A stretch of 64,000 nt of DNA from Erythrobacter litoralis HTCC2594 (GCF_000013005.1 NC_007722.1:1059501-1123500); one strand, 5' to 3'. Shown: positions 34,887-45,092, counted from the stretch's first letter. Program-made: numbers and translations. The notes: generated by a model from the letters alone, not told the origin.

Positions 34887-36485
34887 TCAGGCGGCTTCGA
34901 ACTGGTTCATGGTGTTATCTGCGCCGCCCGCCTTCAGGGCAGCTTCACCGGCAAAATACTCCTTGTGATCGTCACCGATGTCCGAACCGGCCATGTTCTG
35001 GTGCTTCACGCAGGCGATGCCCTGGCGGATCTCCTCGCGCTGAACGTTCTTGACGTAGCCCAGCATGCCTTCGTCACCGAAGTAGCGCTTGGCGAGGTTA
35101 TCCGTGCTCAGCGCTGCCGTGTGATAGGTCGGCAGGGTGATCAGGTGGTGGAAGATGCCCGCCTCGCGCGCCGCATCGGCCTGGAAGGTCTGGATGCGCG
35201 CATCGGCTTCAGCGGCGAGCTCGGTCTCGTCGTACTCTGCGTCCATGAGACGGGCGCGGTCGTAATTGGTGAGATCGCGGCCTTCTTCCTTCCAGGCATC
35301 GAAAACCTGCTGGCGGAAGTTGAGCGTCCAGTTAAAGCTCGGCGAATTGTTATAGACGAGCTTGGCATTCGGAATCACTTCGCGGATGCGCTTCACCATA
35401 CCGCCGATCTGGCCGATATGCGGCTTCTCGGTTTCGATCCACAGCAGGTCGGCGCCGGCCTGCAGGCTGGTGATGCCGTCGAGGACGCAGCGATCTTCGC
35501 CCGTCCCTTCACGGAACTGGAACAGGTTCGACGGTAGACGTTTGGGACGCAGCAGCTTGCCTTCGCGGCTCAGGAACACATCACCATTCTTCATGTCTTC
35601 GGGCGAGACTTCTTCGCAGTCGAGGAATGCGTTGTACTGGTCGCCGAGATCGCCTTCTTCCGTCGTGTAGGCGATCTGCTTGGTGAGGCCCGCGCCGAGC
35701 GAGTCGGTACGTGCAACGATGATGCCGTCCGGAACGCCCAGTTCGAGGAAGGCGTAGCGGATCGCGCGGATCTTCTGGTGGAAGTCCTCGTGCGGGACAG
35801 TGACCTTTCCATCCTGGTGGCCGCACTGCTTCTCGTCCGAAACCTGGTTTTCGATCTGCAGCGCGCAGGCACCGGCTTCGATCATCTTCTTGGCGAGCAG
35901 GTAGGTCGCCTCGGCATTGCCGAAGCCGGCATCGATATCGGCAATGATCGGGACGACATGGGTCTGGTGCTCTTCGATCTTGCGTTGCAGGCGGTGGATA
36001 TTCACTGCGTCGCTGGCTTCCTTCGCCGCGTCGAGTTCACGGAACAGGCCGCCCAGTTCGCGGGCATCGGCCTGTTTGAGGAAAGTGTAGAGCTCCTCGA
36101 TCAAGGCCGGAACGCTGGTCTTCTCATGCATCGACTGGTCGGGCAGGGGTCCGAATTCGCTCCGCAATGCAGCGACCATCCAGCCCGACAGATAGAGATA
36201 ACGGCGCTTGGTGCTGCCGAAATGCTTCTTGATGCTGATCATCTTTTGTTGCGCGATGAACCCGTGCCAGCAGCCCAGCGACTGGGTGTAATTGGCAGGG
36301 TCGTTGTCATAGGCCTTCATGTCATCGCGCATGATCTTCGCGGTATAACGCGCGATATCGAGGCCGGTGGGAAACCGGTTCTGGATCTGCATCCGGGCTG
36401 CCGCTTCGGCATCGATGGCATCCCAAGGTGCGCCGTTGCTGGCGATCGTTTCGTTCATCTTCGCGATGGTTTGCTGGTAGGTCAT
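34887..36485 (-). CDS. aceA: Isocitrate lyase, long form
   Basis: The enzyme splits isocitrate into glyoxylate and succinate, the first step of the glyoxylate shunt. The 532-residue length and the KQCGH catalytic motif (Cys221) mark the longer Pseudomonas-type class rather than the 430-residue E. coli type with KKCGH. Other landmarks are TYQQTIAKMNETI at the start, VPIIADIDAGFGNAEATYLLAKKMIEAG and WIETEKPHIGQIGGMV. ATG 36485 follows CAGGAG. Malate synthase is not in the window. It is divergent from a ScfR/RamB-type regulator. Confidence 0.96.
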   Translation of the reverse strand: MTYQQTIAKMNETIASNGAPWDAIDAEAAARMQIQNRFPTGLDIARYTAKIMRDDMKAYDNDPANYTQSLGCWHGFIAQQKMISIKKHFGSTKRRYLYLSGWMVAALRSEFGPLPDQSMHEKTSVPALIEELYTFLKQADARELGGLFRELDAAKEASDAVNIHRLQRKIEEHQTHVVPIIADIDAGFGNAEATYLLAKKMIEAGACALQIENQVSDEKQCGHQDGKVTVPHEDFHQKIRAIRYAFLELGVPDGIIVARTDSLGAGLTKQIAYTTEEGDLGDQYNAFLDCEEVSPEDMKNGDVFLSREGKLLRPKRLPSNLFQFREGTGEDRCVLDGITSLQAGADLLWIETEKPHIGQIGGMVKRIREVIPNAKLVYNNSPSFNWTLNFRQQVFDAWKEEGRDLTNYDRARLMDAEYDETELAAEADARIQTFQADAAREAGIFHHLITLPTYHTAALSTDNLAKRYFGDEGMLGYVKNVQREEIRQGIACVKHQNMAGSDIGDDHKEYFAGEAALKAGGADNTMNQFEAA

Positions 36486-36629
36486 GGCGGATCTCCTGTC
36501 CGGGGAAAGATGTGTTGGAGCAGCTTTTCGCATCCAATTTGCTAAAGTGATAGAAATTCTTACAGGAAATCTTGTTTATCGAGCGGCCGTATGGCAGTTG
36601 GACGTGTCAAGATGTAAGGATCGATACAA
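36486..36629. promoter_or_regulatory. Divergent promoter region of aceA and its putative regulator
   Basis: The 144 bases separating the two divergent genes become locally AT-rich at 36535-36580. They contain AATTTGCTAAAG, which resembles a half site of the TTTGC-AAA type bound by RamB-like regulators. Exact promoter elements were not resolved. Confidence 0.45.
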
Positions 36630-38009
36630 ATGGCTGAATCATCGATTTTCGCGGGCGCCGCGTTGCGCCGATTGCGCAAGCGCGAAGGCGTAACTCAAGC
36701 CGAAATGGCGCAGCGCCTCGGCATTTCGGCCAGCTATCTCACTCTGATGGAACGCAATCAGCGCCCGGTTTCCGCCCGCGTGATCGTACAATTGGTAGAA
36801 CAATACGATTTCGATCCGCGCCAGTTGCGCGAAGACGAGTCGATCGGCGGGCTTGACGGGTTGTACCGACGGCTGCGGGACGAGCGCTTTGCCGATCTGG
36901 ACATCGATCGCGATGAGGCCGAGGAATTTCTGTCCAATGCTCCCCAGGCCGCCGCCGCCTTTGCGCGCCTGTTCGACAGCGGTGGAGGAAGTGGATCATC
37001 TGCCGAAAATCCAATGTCGGAATCGCGCCGAGAAATCGAGCGTTGGCGCAATTATTTCGGGGATCTCGACGTCGCTGCCGAGGAATTGGCGGACGAGTTG
37101 CGCCTGTCACGCGCCGATTTCTATACCGCTGTGACCGAGCGTCTGCGGGAGAAGCATCACCTCGCCATTCGCATCCTGCCACGCGATGTCATGCCCGGGT
37201 CTATCAGGCGCCTGGATTTTCACGCAAGGCAAGTCCAGCTCAGCGAAATGCTTTTGCCGCCATCGCGCAATTTCCAGCTGGCGCTTCAGCTTGCCGAGCT
37301 GGAATATGGCTCCGCGGTAAAGGCAATCGCCGAAGGCTCGACCTTCAGCGACCCGGCCGGGCGCAAGCTGTTCGAACGCCACCTCGCGGGCTATTTCGCA
37401 GCTGCTCTCATGATGCCCTACGGCCGCTTCCTCCGGGCCTGCGAATCCACCGGCTATGACCTCACGGTACTCCCGCGCCGCTTCGGTGCCAGCATCGAAC
37501 AGGTCTCCCACCGCCTGACGACGCTCCAGCGTGTCGGTCAGAGAGGATTGCCCTTCTTCATGGCCAGGATCGACAGGGCAGGTCAGTTCTCCAAGCGCTT
37601 CGTCGGCGAGAGCGGTGCGACCCTGATTGACCAGCCGCATTCCTGTCCGCGCTGGAACGTCAATCGCGCGATCGAGCGGCCTGATGATTGGCTCGTGCAG
37701 GCCGTATTGCTGGAAGAGGGGCGTGGCGGTCCGACCCATTGGCTAACCATGAGCCATGCGGCGACATCATCGACCGGGGAGGCGGATGCCCGCTTTGCCA
37801 TTGTCGTCGGTCTCGAAGCGAAATTTGCCAGCGATTTGGCGCAGGCGAAGGGGGTGTCGCTCAATCCTGAGTCCGCGACGAAGGTTGGGCTGGGTTGCAC
37901 CACCTGCACCTGGGTCGATTGCCGTCAGCGTTCGCTGCCGCCTCGTGGTGCCTCGCTACAGTTCGAATTGATCACGCGCGCCAATACGCCTTTCCAATTC
38001 GATAGCTGA
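36630..38009 (+). CDS. XRE/ScfR-family (RamB-like) regulator of short-chain fatty acid or acetate metabolism
   Basis: The 459-residue protein has an N-terminal XRE helix-turn-helix (residues 8-65: LRRLRKREGVTQAEMAQRLGISASYLTLMERNQR). A central IrrE-like domain follows, then a C-terminal DUF2083 region with the Cys-rich segment GLGCTTCTWVDCRQR. This layout is that of RamB and ScfR regulators, which control glyoxylate and acetate genes. Divergent pairing with aceA makes aceA the likely target. The C-terminal cysteines may sense redox state or bind metal; that is inference. Confidence 0.9.
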   Translation: MAESSIFAGAALRRLRKREGVTQAEMAQRLGISASYLTLMERNQRPVSARVIVQLVEQYDFDPRQLREDESIGGLDGLYRRLRDERFADLDIDRDEAEEFLSNAPQAAAAFARLFDSGGGSGSSAENPMSESRREIERWRNYFGDLDVAAEELADELRLSRADFYTAVTERLREKHHLAIRILPRDVMPGSIRRLDFHARQVQLSEMLLPPSRNFQLALQLAELEYGSAVKAIAEGSTFSDPAGRKLFERHLAGYFAAALMMPYGRFLRACESTGYDLTVLPRRFGASIEQVSHRLTTLQRVGQRGLPFFMARIDRAGQFSKRFVGESGATLIDQPHSCPRWNVNRAIERPDDWLVQAVLLEEGRGGPTHWLTMSHAATSSTGEADARFAIVVGLEAKFASDLAQAKGVSLNPESATKVGLGCTTCTWVDCRQRSLPPRGASLQFELITRANTPFQFDS

Positions 38010-38059
38010 GCCGGGAACCGAAGGATCGCCCCGGCATTTGCGCTTGAGGAGGAAATCCC

Positions 38060-38350
38060 ATGACTGAAGAACGCGTTACCACGACAGAGAACCCGGACGG
38101 TTCGATCACCACCACGAGGACGACATCCGTAGGCGAGCGCGAACCGCGTTCCGGCGGCGGTATCTGGCTGATTGCGATCGTGCTGTTGATTGCAATCGTC
38201 GCCGGTTTCTTCATCTTCAATAACATGTCCGGCGCCGAAGTGGCCAAGGATACCGCGATCGCTGACGCGGCCAACGATGTCGGCGATGCAGCGCAACAGG
38301 TCGGCGATGCGGCGCAGGATGCGGCCGACAACCTGACCGGGGGAGAATAG
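38060..38350 (+). CDS. Small single-pass membrane protein of unknown function
   Basis: The 96-residue protein has a Thr/Glu-rich N-terminus (VTTTENPDGSITTTRTTSVG) and one membrane helix (GIWLIAIVLLIAIVAGFFIF). A repetitive Asp/Ala-rich tail (DVGDAAQQVGDAAQDAADN) follows, likely exposed in the periplasm. A strong GAGGAGGAA precedes the ATG. No family recognised. It is 50 bases after the regulator gene and may share its transcript. Confidence 0.72.
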   Translation: MTEERVTTTENPDGSITTTRTTSVGEREPRSGGGIWLIAIVLLIAIVAGFFIFNNMSGAEVAKDTAIADAANDVGDAAQQVGDAAQDAADNLTGGE

Positions 38351-38472
38351 ATCGATCTTAACCATCGTGCACGCCCGATGACAGGCGATCCGCACGCGGT
38401 GTAAAATTTACCGACATTTCATCTTATGCCCCTAGTCGGTGATCCCTCGCAGAAGGGAAACCGACCAGGGCC

Positions 38473-39858
38473 ATGATCCGCCTGTTCAAACATTATATCC
38501 CGTATGCCGTAGTACTGATGGGGCTCATCGACCTCGTCCTGCTGGTAATGGCGGCGGAAATTGCGTGGCACGTGCGGGCTGCGCAAGTCGAGATGTCGCT
38601 TGGGACCTTGCTCGGGCGCACCTCGCTGCTGATGTCCTTCGCCCTGGTGGTTTGGCTCGCCATGATCTCGGTCGGGATCTACGGCACTGAGGCGGTGCGC
38701 TCGATGCGCTTCGCGGCGGCCCGGTTGCTGGTGGCCATCAGCCTCGGCGTAATCGCGCATTCAGTACTCGATTTCCTCCTGCCAGGCGTCACCTTATGGC
38801 GATCGACGCTGGCCTACGCGGTGGGCCTTTCCTTTGTTGCCCTGATGGGCAATCGCATCGTGATCTCGAAAATGCTCGGCATGGACGCTTTTCGCAGGCG
38901 CATCGTTGTCCTCGGCGCGGGGCAGCGTGCTCAGCGATTGGCGGAACTGGCGAAGCGCCCGGAAAGCGGATTCCAGATCGTTGCCAATATCGCGATGTCG
39001 GAAGCGGGCCGCACCATGCATCATGCCATCGCTCGCGACGGTATCGCGGACCTCGGACAATTCGTCGCCGAACAACGCGCCACCGAAGTCGTGCTCGCAA
39101 TCGAGGAGCGGCGCAACTCGCTTCCCTTGAAGGATCTGGTGCGGGTCAAGACCAAGGGCGTCCATGTCAACGAATTCAGCAGTTTCATGGAGCGGGAAAC
39201 CGGGCGCGTCGATCTCGATACGCTCAATCCTAGCTGGCTCATCTTCTCCGACGGCTTCAGTTCGGGGCGCGCGATCTCGAGCGTCGCCAAGCGTGCGTTC
39301 GATATTGTCGCCAGCGGATTACTGCTGCTGATCACCTTCCCGATAATCGGCCTGTTTGCAGTGCTCGTGAAGCTGGACAGCAAGGGTCCTGCCTTCTTCC
39401 GCCAGCAGCGCGTCGGGCTCTACGGCGAGACCTTCGACGTCATCAAGCTCCGTTCCATGCGCACGGATGCCGAGAAGGACGGCGCGAAATGGGCATCGAA
39501 GGACGATCCGCGTATTACCCGGCTTGGCAAGTTCATCCGCAAGGTACGGATCGACGAATTGCCTCAGACCTGGAGCGTTCTCAAAGGCGAGATGAGCTTT
39601 GTCGGACCGCGGCCAGAGGTTCCGGCGTTCGTGGCCGAATTGGACAGGCAATTGCCCTATTATGCCGAGCGCCACATGGTAAAGCCGGGCATCACGGGCT
39701 GGGCGCAGATCAACTATCCCTATGGCGCCAGTATCGAAGATTCCCGGCACAAGCTCGAATACGATCTCTACTACGCGAAGAATTACACGCCGTTCCTGGA
39801 TCTGCTGATTCTGCTTCAGACGCTCAGGGTGATCCTGTGGCCGGACGGTGCGCGATGA
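38473..39858 (+). CDS. XrtA/PEP-CTERM system sugar transferase (TIGR03013-like)
   Basis: The 461-residue protein has four or five N-terminal membrane helices and a middle domain of the CoA-binding type (VLGAGQRAQRLAELAKRPES). The C-terminal bacterial sugar transferase domain is preceded by a fifth helix. The transferase signature runs KRAFDIVASGLLLLITFP to SFVGPRPEVPAF. It loads the first sugar phosphate on undecaprenyl phosphate to start exopolysaccharide synthesis. The ATGA overlap with prsK, and the prsR and prsT genes after it, identify the exosortase-linked class. Confidence 0.9.
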   Translation: MIRLFKHYIPYAVVLMGLIDLVLLVMAAEIAWHVRAAQVEMSLGTLLGRTSLLMSFALVVWLAMISVGIYGTEAVRSMRFAAARLLVAISLGVIAHSVLDFLLPGVTLWRSTLAYAVGLSFVALMGNRIVISKMLGMDAFRRRIVVLGAGQRAQRLAELAKRPESGFQIVANIAMSEAGRTMHHAIARDGIADLGQFVAEQRATEVVLAIEERRNSLPLKDLVRVKTKGVHVNEFSSFMERETGRVDLDTLNPSWLIFSDGFSSGRAISSVAKRAFDIVASGLLLLITFPIIGLFAVLVKLDSKGPAFFRQQRVGLYGETFDVIKLRSMRTDAEKDGAKWASKDDPRITRLGKFIRKVRIDELPQTWSVLKGEMSFVGPRPEVPAFVAELDRQLPYYAERHMVKPGITGWAQINYPYGASIEDSRHKLEYDLYYAKNYTPFLDLLILLQTLRVILWPDGAR

Positions 39859-41960
39859 TGACGGGCTCCGGCTTGTGGGCATTTCTCGTCATGCTGGTGC
39901 ACTTGCTGAGTGCGGCGGGTTGCATCGTGGCGGCCGCCTGGGTGATCAAGCGCCCGCTTGCCAAACGGCCCGATCGCAAGCCTACGATCGCTGCTTTCGC
40001 CCTCACGACAATTTGGGCGATCATCGCCGCCTCGCTCGGTGCGCAATCGGACCCGGCCGTGTTGGCGGAGACTGGTCGCAATCTCGCCTGGATCCTCGTC
40101 TTGTACCGCTTGTTCGGTCACGACGGCCGCGACCGTGGCATGACCGGCATCAGGCCCGTTGCGCTCGCCCTGGCGTTCGTATCCCTGATGCAGCCGGTTC
40201 TCCTCTTCGTCGCGGCAAATTGGGCGATCACCCCCGAATTGCAGGAGGCTACGGCGCAAACTGCTGCCGCGCTCCATATGCTCGTGGCCATCGGCGCGCT
40301 TGTTTTGCTGCATAACCTCTATGCCGGCGCCGCTCCCGATACGCGGGTTACGCTGCGATGGAGTGCGGCCGGTCTGACCGGGTTCTGGGCGGTCGAACTG
40401 AATTATTTCGTGTTCGCATATCTGGTCGGTCAGGCGCCGCCGGAGTTCGCCGCCATCCGCGGACTGGTCGCGGGTTTGATGGCTATCCCGCTCGCGCTAG
40501 GGGCATCGAACGGTCTTGCCGGGCGCAGGTTGCAGGCCAGCCATACAGTCGCATTCAGAACGCTGTCGCTGCTGGTGATTGGCGCCTACCTCGGCTTGGT
40601 TGTGATCGCGGCCGAACTGGTTTCGCTGCTTGGCGGCGATCTGGGCCGTCTGGCGCAGGTCGGTTTCCTGGTCGTGGCGGCGGCTGTCACGCTGCTCTGG
40701 TTGCCGTCCGAGCGCCTGCGCGCATGGGTTCGCGTTACCGTGCTCAAGCACCTCTTCAAGCACCGCTATGACTATCGCGAAGAGTGGATGCGGTTTACCG
40801 AGACGATCGGCCGGGCAAACGACCGGGATCTCCCGCTCTTCCAGCGTGCGGCCAAGGCGATGGCCGATATCATCCAGAGCCCGGGCGCAGTGTTGTTCCT
40901 GCCGGACGACGACGGTCGCATGATCGAACAGTCACGCTGGAACTGGACCGGAGCGGACCAGAGCCTTGCAGCGCTCTCGCCGGATTTCGTCACGCGCCTC
41001 GCGCGCGAAGAATTCATTGTCGAAATTGGTCATCAGCGTCCGAGCGGCGATCCCCGTTACCCGCAGGTCCCGGCCGAGCTTGAAGCAGACCCCAAGGCTT
41101 GGGTCATCATTCCCTTGCTGCATTTCGACCGCAACGTCGGCGTGGTCCTGCTCGAACGGCCGAATGTGCCCCGGTCGCTCGACTGGGAAGACTTTGACCT
41201 GCTCAAGATCGCGGCGCGGCAACTGGCGAGTTACCTTGCCGAGCACGAAAGCCAGAACGCGCTGATGGAAGCCGCACAGTTCGACGATTTCAATCGCCGC
41301 ATGGCGTTTGTGATGCACGACATCAAGAACCTGGCGAGCCAGCTGCAATTGCTGAGCAAGAATGCCGAAAAGCACTCTGAAAACCCCGACTTCCGAAAGG
41401 ACATGCTCGTAACCTTATCGAGCAGCGCAGGAAAATTGAACCAGTTGCTTGCGCGGCTCGGTCGCTATGGCACGGGGCAGCCGGTCGTCCCCAGGCCCGT
41501 CGATCTGAGCGCCCTTGCGCGCGGCGTGGTGCGTCGCTTCGAGGCCGACCATCCGGTTGCGCTCACCCGCGCCGATGCATGCAGCGTGCTCGCGGATATG
41601 GAGTGCCTCGAGCAGGCTGTTGTCCACCTGGTGCAAAACGCGATCGATGCGAGCGATCCGGGCATGCCGGTTTCGGTCGATGTTTCGAGCGATGGCCTCC
41701 ACGGCAAGATCGAAATTGTCGACAGTGGTTGCGGCATGGATCCGGAGTTCGTCCGCCACCGCCTCTTCAAGCCGTTCGTTTCTTCGAAAGAGGGCGGCTT
41801 CGGGATCGGCGCACTTGAGGCGCGCGAACTGGTCCGGGCCATGCAGGGCCGTCTCGATGTCCAGTCGCGCCCCGGTATCGGCTCGCGCTTCTCCATCACT
41901 TTGCCGCTTGCCGAAGCGGCGAGGTTCCTCTCCTCCAATAATGACCAAGAGGCTGCCTGA
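39855..41960 (+). CDS. prsK: PrsK, PEP-CTERM system membrane histidine kinase
   Basis: The 701-residue kinase has about ten N-terminal membrane helices (residues 5-300) and a GAF-like domain (about 330-460). The kinase core has His488 in FVMHDIKNLASQL and the ATP-binding parts VHLVQNAIDAS, VDSGCGMD and FGIGALEA. Double ATG at 39855 and 39858; the first overlaps the transferase stop. PrsK signals to PrsR to control exosortase-linked polysaccharide and PEP-CTERM protein genes. Confidence 0.92.
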   Translation: MMTGSGLWAFLVMLVHLLSAAGCIVAAAWVIKRPLAKRPDRKPTIAAFALTTIWAIIAASLGAQSDPAVLAETGRNLAWILVLYRLFGHDGRDRGMTGIRPVALALAFVSLMQPVLLFVAANWAITPELQEATAQTAAALHMLVAIGALVLLHNLYAGAAPDTRVTLRWSAAGLTGFWAVELNYFVFAYLVGQAPPEFAAIRGLVAGLMAIPLALGASNGLAGRRLQASHTVAFRTLSLLVIGAYLGLVVIAAELVSLLGGDLGRLAQVGFLVVAAAVTLLWLPSERLRAWVRVTVLKHLFKHRYDYREEWMRFTETIGRANDRDLPLFQRAAKAMADIIQSPGAVLFLPDDDGRMIEQSRWNWTGADQSLAALSPDFVTRLAREEFIVEIGHQRPSGDPRYPQVPAELEADPKAWVIIPLLHFDRNVGVVLLERPNVPRSLDWEDFDLLKIAARQLASYLAEHESQNALMEAAQFDDFNRRMAFVMHDIKNLASQLQLLSKNAEKHSENPDFRKDMLVTLSSSAGKLNQLLARLGRYGTGQPVVPRPVDLSALARGVVRRFEADHPVALTRADACSVLADMECLEQAVVHLVQNAIDASDPGMPVSVDVSSDGLHGKIEIVDSGCGMDPEFVRHRLFKPFVSSKEGGFGIGALEARELVRAMQGRLDVQSRPGIGSRFSITLPLAEAARFLSSNNDQEAA

Positions 41961-43324
41961 TGGCCCAGAACCGACCCAAACTGCTCGTGATTGAGGACGA
42001 TCCCGGCCTGCAGGCCCAGCTCAAATGGGCTTACGAGGACTTCGAGGTCGTCATTGCCGGAAATCGCGAACAGGCGCTTGCGGCGGTGCGTTCGGACGAA
42101 CCGGCGGTCGTAACGCTCGACCTCGGCCTGCCGCCCGACCCGGACGGTACGAGCGAGGGCTTTGCCGTGCTCGACGCCATCATGGCGATAAAACCCGATA
42201 CGAAAGTGATCGTTGCCTCGGGCCACGGTGCCAGGGAAAGCGCGCTTCAGGCGATCGCGCGCGGTGCCTATGACTTCTACCAGAAGCCCGTCGATATCGA
42301 CGACCTCGGGCTGATCGTGCGGCGTGCCTTCAATCTGCATGCGATCGAAGCGGAGAACCGCCGATTGGCGGATCAGGTCGGCGAAGACCGTACCGTGCTC
42401 GGTTCGCTCATCACCGGGGCGCCGGAAATGGCCAAGGTCGCCCGCACGGTGGAGCGCGTCGCCAAGACCGACGTTTCGGTGATGCTGTTGGGCGCGAGCG
42501 GGACCGGAAAGGAGCTTCTCGCGCGCGGCGTTCATGACAGCAGTGACCGTCGCGATGCGGCCTTCGTTGCCATCAATTGTGCGGCGATCCCGGAAAACCT
42601 GCTGGAAAGCGAACTGTTCGGGCATGAAAAGGGCGCGTTTACCGGGGCGGTGAAAACGACCGAGGGCAAGATCGAACAGGCCCACGGCGGTACGCTGTTT
42701 CTCGACGAGGTCGGTGACATTCCGCTGCCGTTACAGGTCAAGTTGCTTCGCTTCCTGCAAGAGCGCACGATCGAAAGAATTGGCGGACGCAAGCAGATCG
42801 CTGTCGACACTCGCATCGTCTGCGCGACGCACCAGGATCTCGAATCCATGACGGCGGAGGGTACGTTTCGCGAGGACCTGTTCTATCGCTTGGCCGAGAT
42901 CGTCATCAAGATTCCGTCGTTGGCAGAGCGGCCCGGCGACGCGGCGCTGCTGGCCAAGGCCTTTGTCACGCGCTTCGCCAAGGAAATGAACCCGCAGGTC
43001 AAGGGCTTTGCTCCCGATGCGCTCGCGGCGATCGATGGCTGGGGCTGGCCAGGTAACGTCCGCGAGCTCGAGAACCGCGTCAAGCGCGCCGTTATCATGG
43101 CCGACAGCCGATTGATCGGCGCCGAAGATCTCGATCTCGCTCCCGATGGCGAAGAGCAGAGCCAGGCTCTCAACCTGAAGGCCGCGCGCGAACTGGCCGA
43201 CCGCCGTGTGATCCGCCATGCGCTCGCGCGTACCGAAGGCAATATCTCCAGTACAGCCAAGCTTCTGGGGATTAGCCGCCCGACGCTCTACGATTTGCTC
43301 AAGCAGTATGATCTGCACGCGTAA
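41960..43324 (+). CDS. prsR: PrsR, sigma-54-dependent response regulator
   Basis: The 454-residue activator has a receiver domain with Asp54 (VTLDLGLPP). Its AAA+ domain has Walker A GASGTGKE (about 177-184) and the sigma-54 contact loop GAFTGA at 225-230, and a Fis-type HTH (NISSTAKLLGISRPTLYDLLKQYDL) closes the C-terminus. Its start codon shares one base with the prsK stop, and its end overlaps prsT by 17 bases. An intact GAFTGA predicts sigma-54 promoters for its targets. Confidence 0.94.
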   Translation: MAQNRPKLLVIEDDPGLQAQLKWAYEDFEVVIAGNREQALAAVRSDEPAVVTLDLGLPPDPDGTSEGFAVLDAIMAIKPDTKVIVASGHGARESALQAIARGAYDFYQKPVDIDDLGLIVRRAFNLHAIEAENRRLADQVGEDRTVLGSLITGAPEMAKVARTVERVAKTDVSVMLLGASGTGKELLARGVHDSSDRRDAAFVAINCAAIPENLLESELFGHEKGAFTGAVKTTEGKIEQAHGGTLFLDEVGDIPLPLQVKLLRFLQERTIERIGGRKQIAVDTRIVCATHQDLESMTAEGTFREDLFYRLAEIVIKIPSLAERPGDAALLAKAFVTRFAKEMNPQVKGFAPDALAAIDGWGWPGNVRELENRVKRAVIMADSRLIGAEDLDLAPDGEEQSQALNLKAARELADRRVIRHALARTEGNISSTAKLLGISRPTLYDLLKQYDLHA

Positions 43325-45092
43325 AACCCTGCGCGGTATCTTCGGCGTTGCGGTATTCGCTTTGTCGCTTGCGGCCTGCAGCGAGAACACGCCCGAGCAG
43401 CCGCCGCTCGAGCGGGCGATTGCGGCGCTCGAGGACGGCGATGGGTTCGGCGCGGAACTGATCCTGCGCAAGATGCTGGCAGATGGCGTCGAGCGAAGCG
43501 CGATCTCTGCTTTTCTCGGTGAAGCGGAGCTGATCCAGGGTCAGCCTGCGGAGGCGCGGCGGTGGTTGGCGGAAGGTGCCTTCACCGATGCCACGGCCGG
43601 ACGCGGCTTCCACATGCTCGGCCGCCTGGAGATGCGCGAAGGCAACCTCCCCGCTGCGGGGCAGGCGTTCGACCGGGCGATCGCCTTTATTCCGGACGAT
43701 CCGCGTCTTTGGACCGATATCGGCCGGCTGCGCTATCGCGGGGGAGAGCAGGGGCTTGCCGTCGATGCCGCAGAACATGCGGTCAAGCTCGGTCCTGAGA
43801 ATTCGGAAGCGCTCCTGTTCATGGCACAGCTAACGCGCGACTCACACGGTATGGCGGCGGCGCTTCCCTGGTTCGAACGGGCTATTGCTGCCAAACCCGA
43901 CCAGCTCGACCTAATGGCTGAATATGCGGCGACGTTGGGAGACGCCGGTGAAGCGCAAGAGGCGCTGGCGGTGATCAGGGACATTGCCTCGCGCAATCCG
44001 GGATATCTGCGAAGCTATTACCTGCAAGCCGTTCTGGCCGCCCGTGCGGGTCAGTACGATCTTGCGCGCAAACTGCTTTTCAGGAGCGGCGGCTTTGTAA
44101 ACGATACGCCGGCCGGGATCCTGTTATCAGGCATCATCGACCTCGAGACAGGCAATTTCGCCAGCGCTGCGCAGAACTTCGACAAGCTCTCGCGGCAACA
44201 GCCGGAGAATGCGCAAGTGCGCGAGCTTCTCGCGCGATCGCTGGCGATGGGAGGGAACCATCGCGAGCTGGTCTATCGCTTCGACGAGGTTGCGCGCGAA
44301 GTCAGCGCCAGCCCCTACCTGCAAGCACTCGTGGCGCGCGGTCATGAAGCGCTCGGCAATCGGGACAAGGCAGCCGGATTGATCGACAGCGCAGCGAAGA
44401 AGCAGGCCGAGAACCTTGCCGCCGTGAAACCCTCGGGCGACTTCGACAACCGAAACCGGACATCTGCGACCAGCGGGCAAGAAGCACTCGATCTGGTACG
44501 CAGTTACATCACCTCTGGCCGCGGACCTGCTGCCGTCACGGTTGCGGAAGATTTTCGCGAACGCTTTGTGGGCTCCGCCGATGCGCTCAGCCTCGCGGGC
44601 GACGCAGCTCTGGCCAACCGTGATGTCAGCCGTGCGCTCGACCTGTACGCACAGTCTGCGCGCATCCGGCAGTCTTGGCCGCTGGCGCGGCGGCGGTATT
44701 TCGGACTGCGCGCTGCCGGTGAGGCAGCGCAGGCGCAGCGATTGTTGGAGGAATATCTGATTGGCCATCCCGGCTCGACCGAACCGGCCCTGCTCCTGGC
44801 GCGGGTGCACTATGATCGCGGCAATTCCCCGCGCGCCGGGCAATTGCTGGATCACGCGCTGCTGGCAGGTGGCGATCGCGATCCGGAAATCCTCGCCCTG
44901 CGCGCCGTCATTGCCTTGCGCATGGACCAGCCGGAGTTGGCCACGCGCATCGCGAGGCGGGGTATGGAGATCAATCCGATGCATCCGGCAACGCTGCAGG
45001 CGATGGCAATGATCTCCCGCGAGCCATTGGCATCCGCGCTCCTCGCCAAAGCGAACGGGAGCGGAAACAGTCCGCGTGTCGCCCGCCGCTGA
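43308..45092 (+). CDS. prsT: PrsT, PEP-CTERM system TPR-repeat lipoprotein
   Basis: The 594-residue protein starts inside the end of prsR. It has a lipoprotein signal with lipobox LAAC (Cys22) and then a long run of tetratricopeptide repeats through the whole length. Position right after prsK-prsR identifies it as PrsT, a presumed scaffold for exopolysaccharide or PEP-CTERM protein export. The protein is shorter than many PrsT proteins (often near 900 residues), so some repeats may be missing. Confidence 0.88.
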   Translation: MICTRKTLRGIFGVAVFALSLAACSENTPEQPPLERAIAALEDGDGFGAELILRKMLADGVERSAISAFLGEAELIQGQPAEARRWLAEGAFTDATAGRGFHMLGRLEMREGNLPAAGQAFDRAIAFIPDDPRLWTDIGRLRYRGGEQGLAVDAAEHAVKLGPENSEALLFMAQLTRDSHGMAAALPWFERAIAAKPDQLDLMAEYAATLGDAGEAQEALAVIRDIASRNPGYLRSYYLQAVLAARAGQYDLARKLLFRSGGFVNDTPAGILLSGIIDLETGNFASAAQNFDKLSRQQPENAQVRELLARSLAMGGNHRELVYRFDEVAREVSASPYLQALVARGHEALGNRDKAAGLIDSAAKKQAENLAAVKPSGDFDNRNRTSATSGQEALDLVRSYITSGRGPAAVTVAEDFRERFVGSADALSLAGDAALANRDVSRALDLYAQSARIRQSWPLARRRYFGLRAAGEAAQAQRLLEEYLIGHPGSTEPALLLARVHYDRGNSPRAGQLLDHALLAGGDRDPEILALRAVIALRMDQPELATRIARRGMEINPMHPATLQAMAMISREPLASALLAKANGSGNSPRVARR

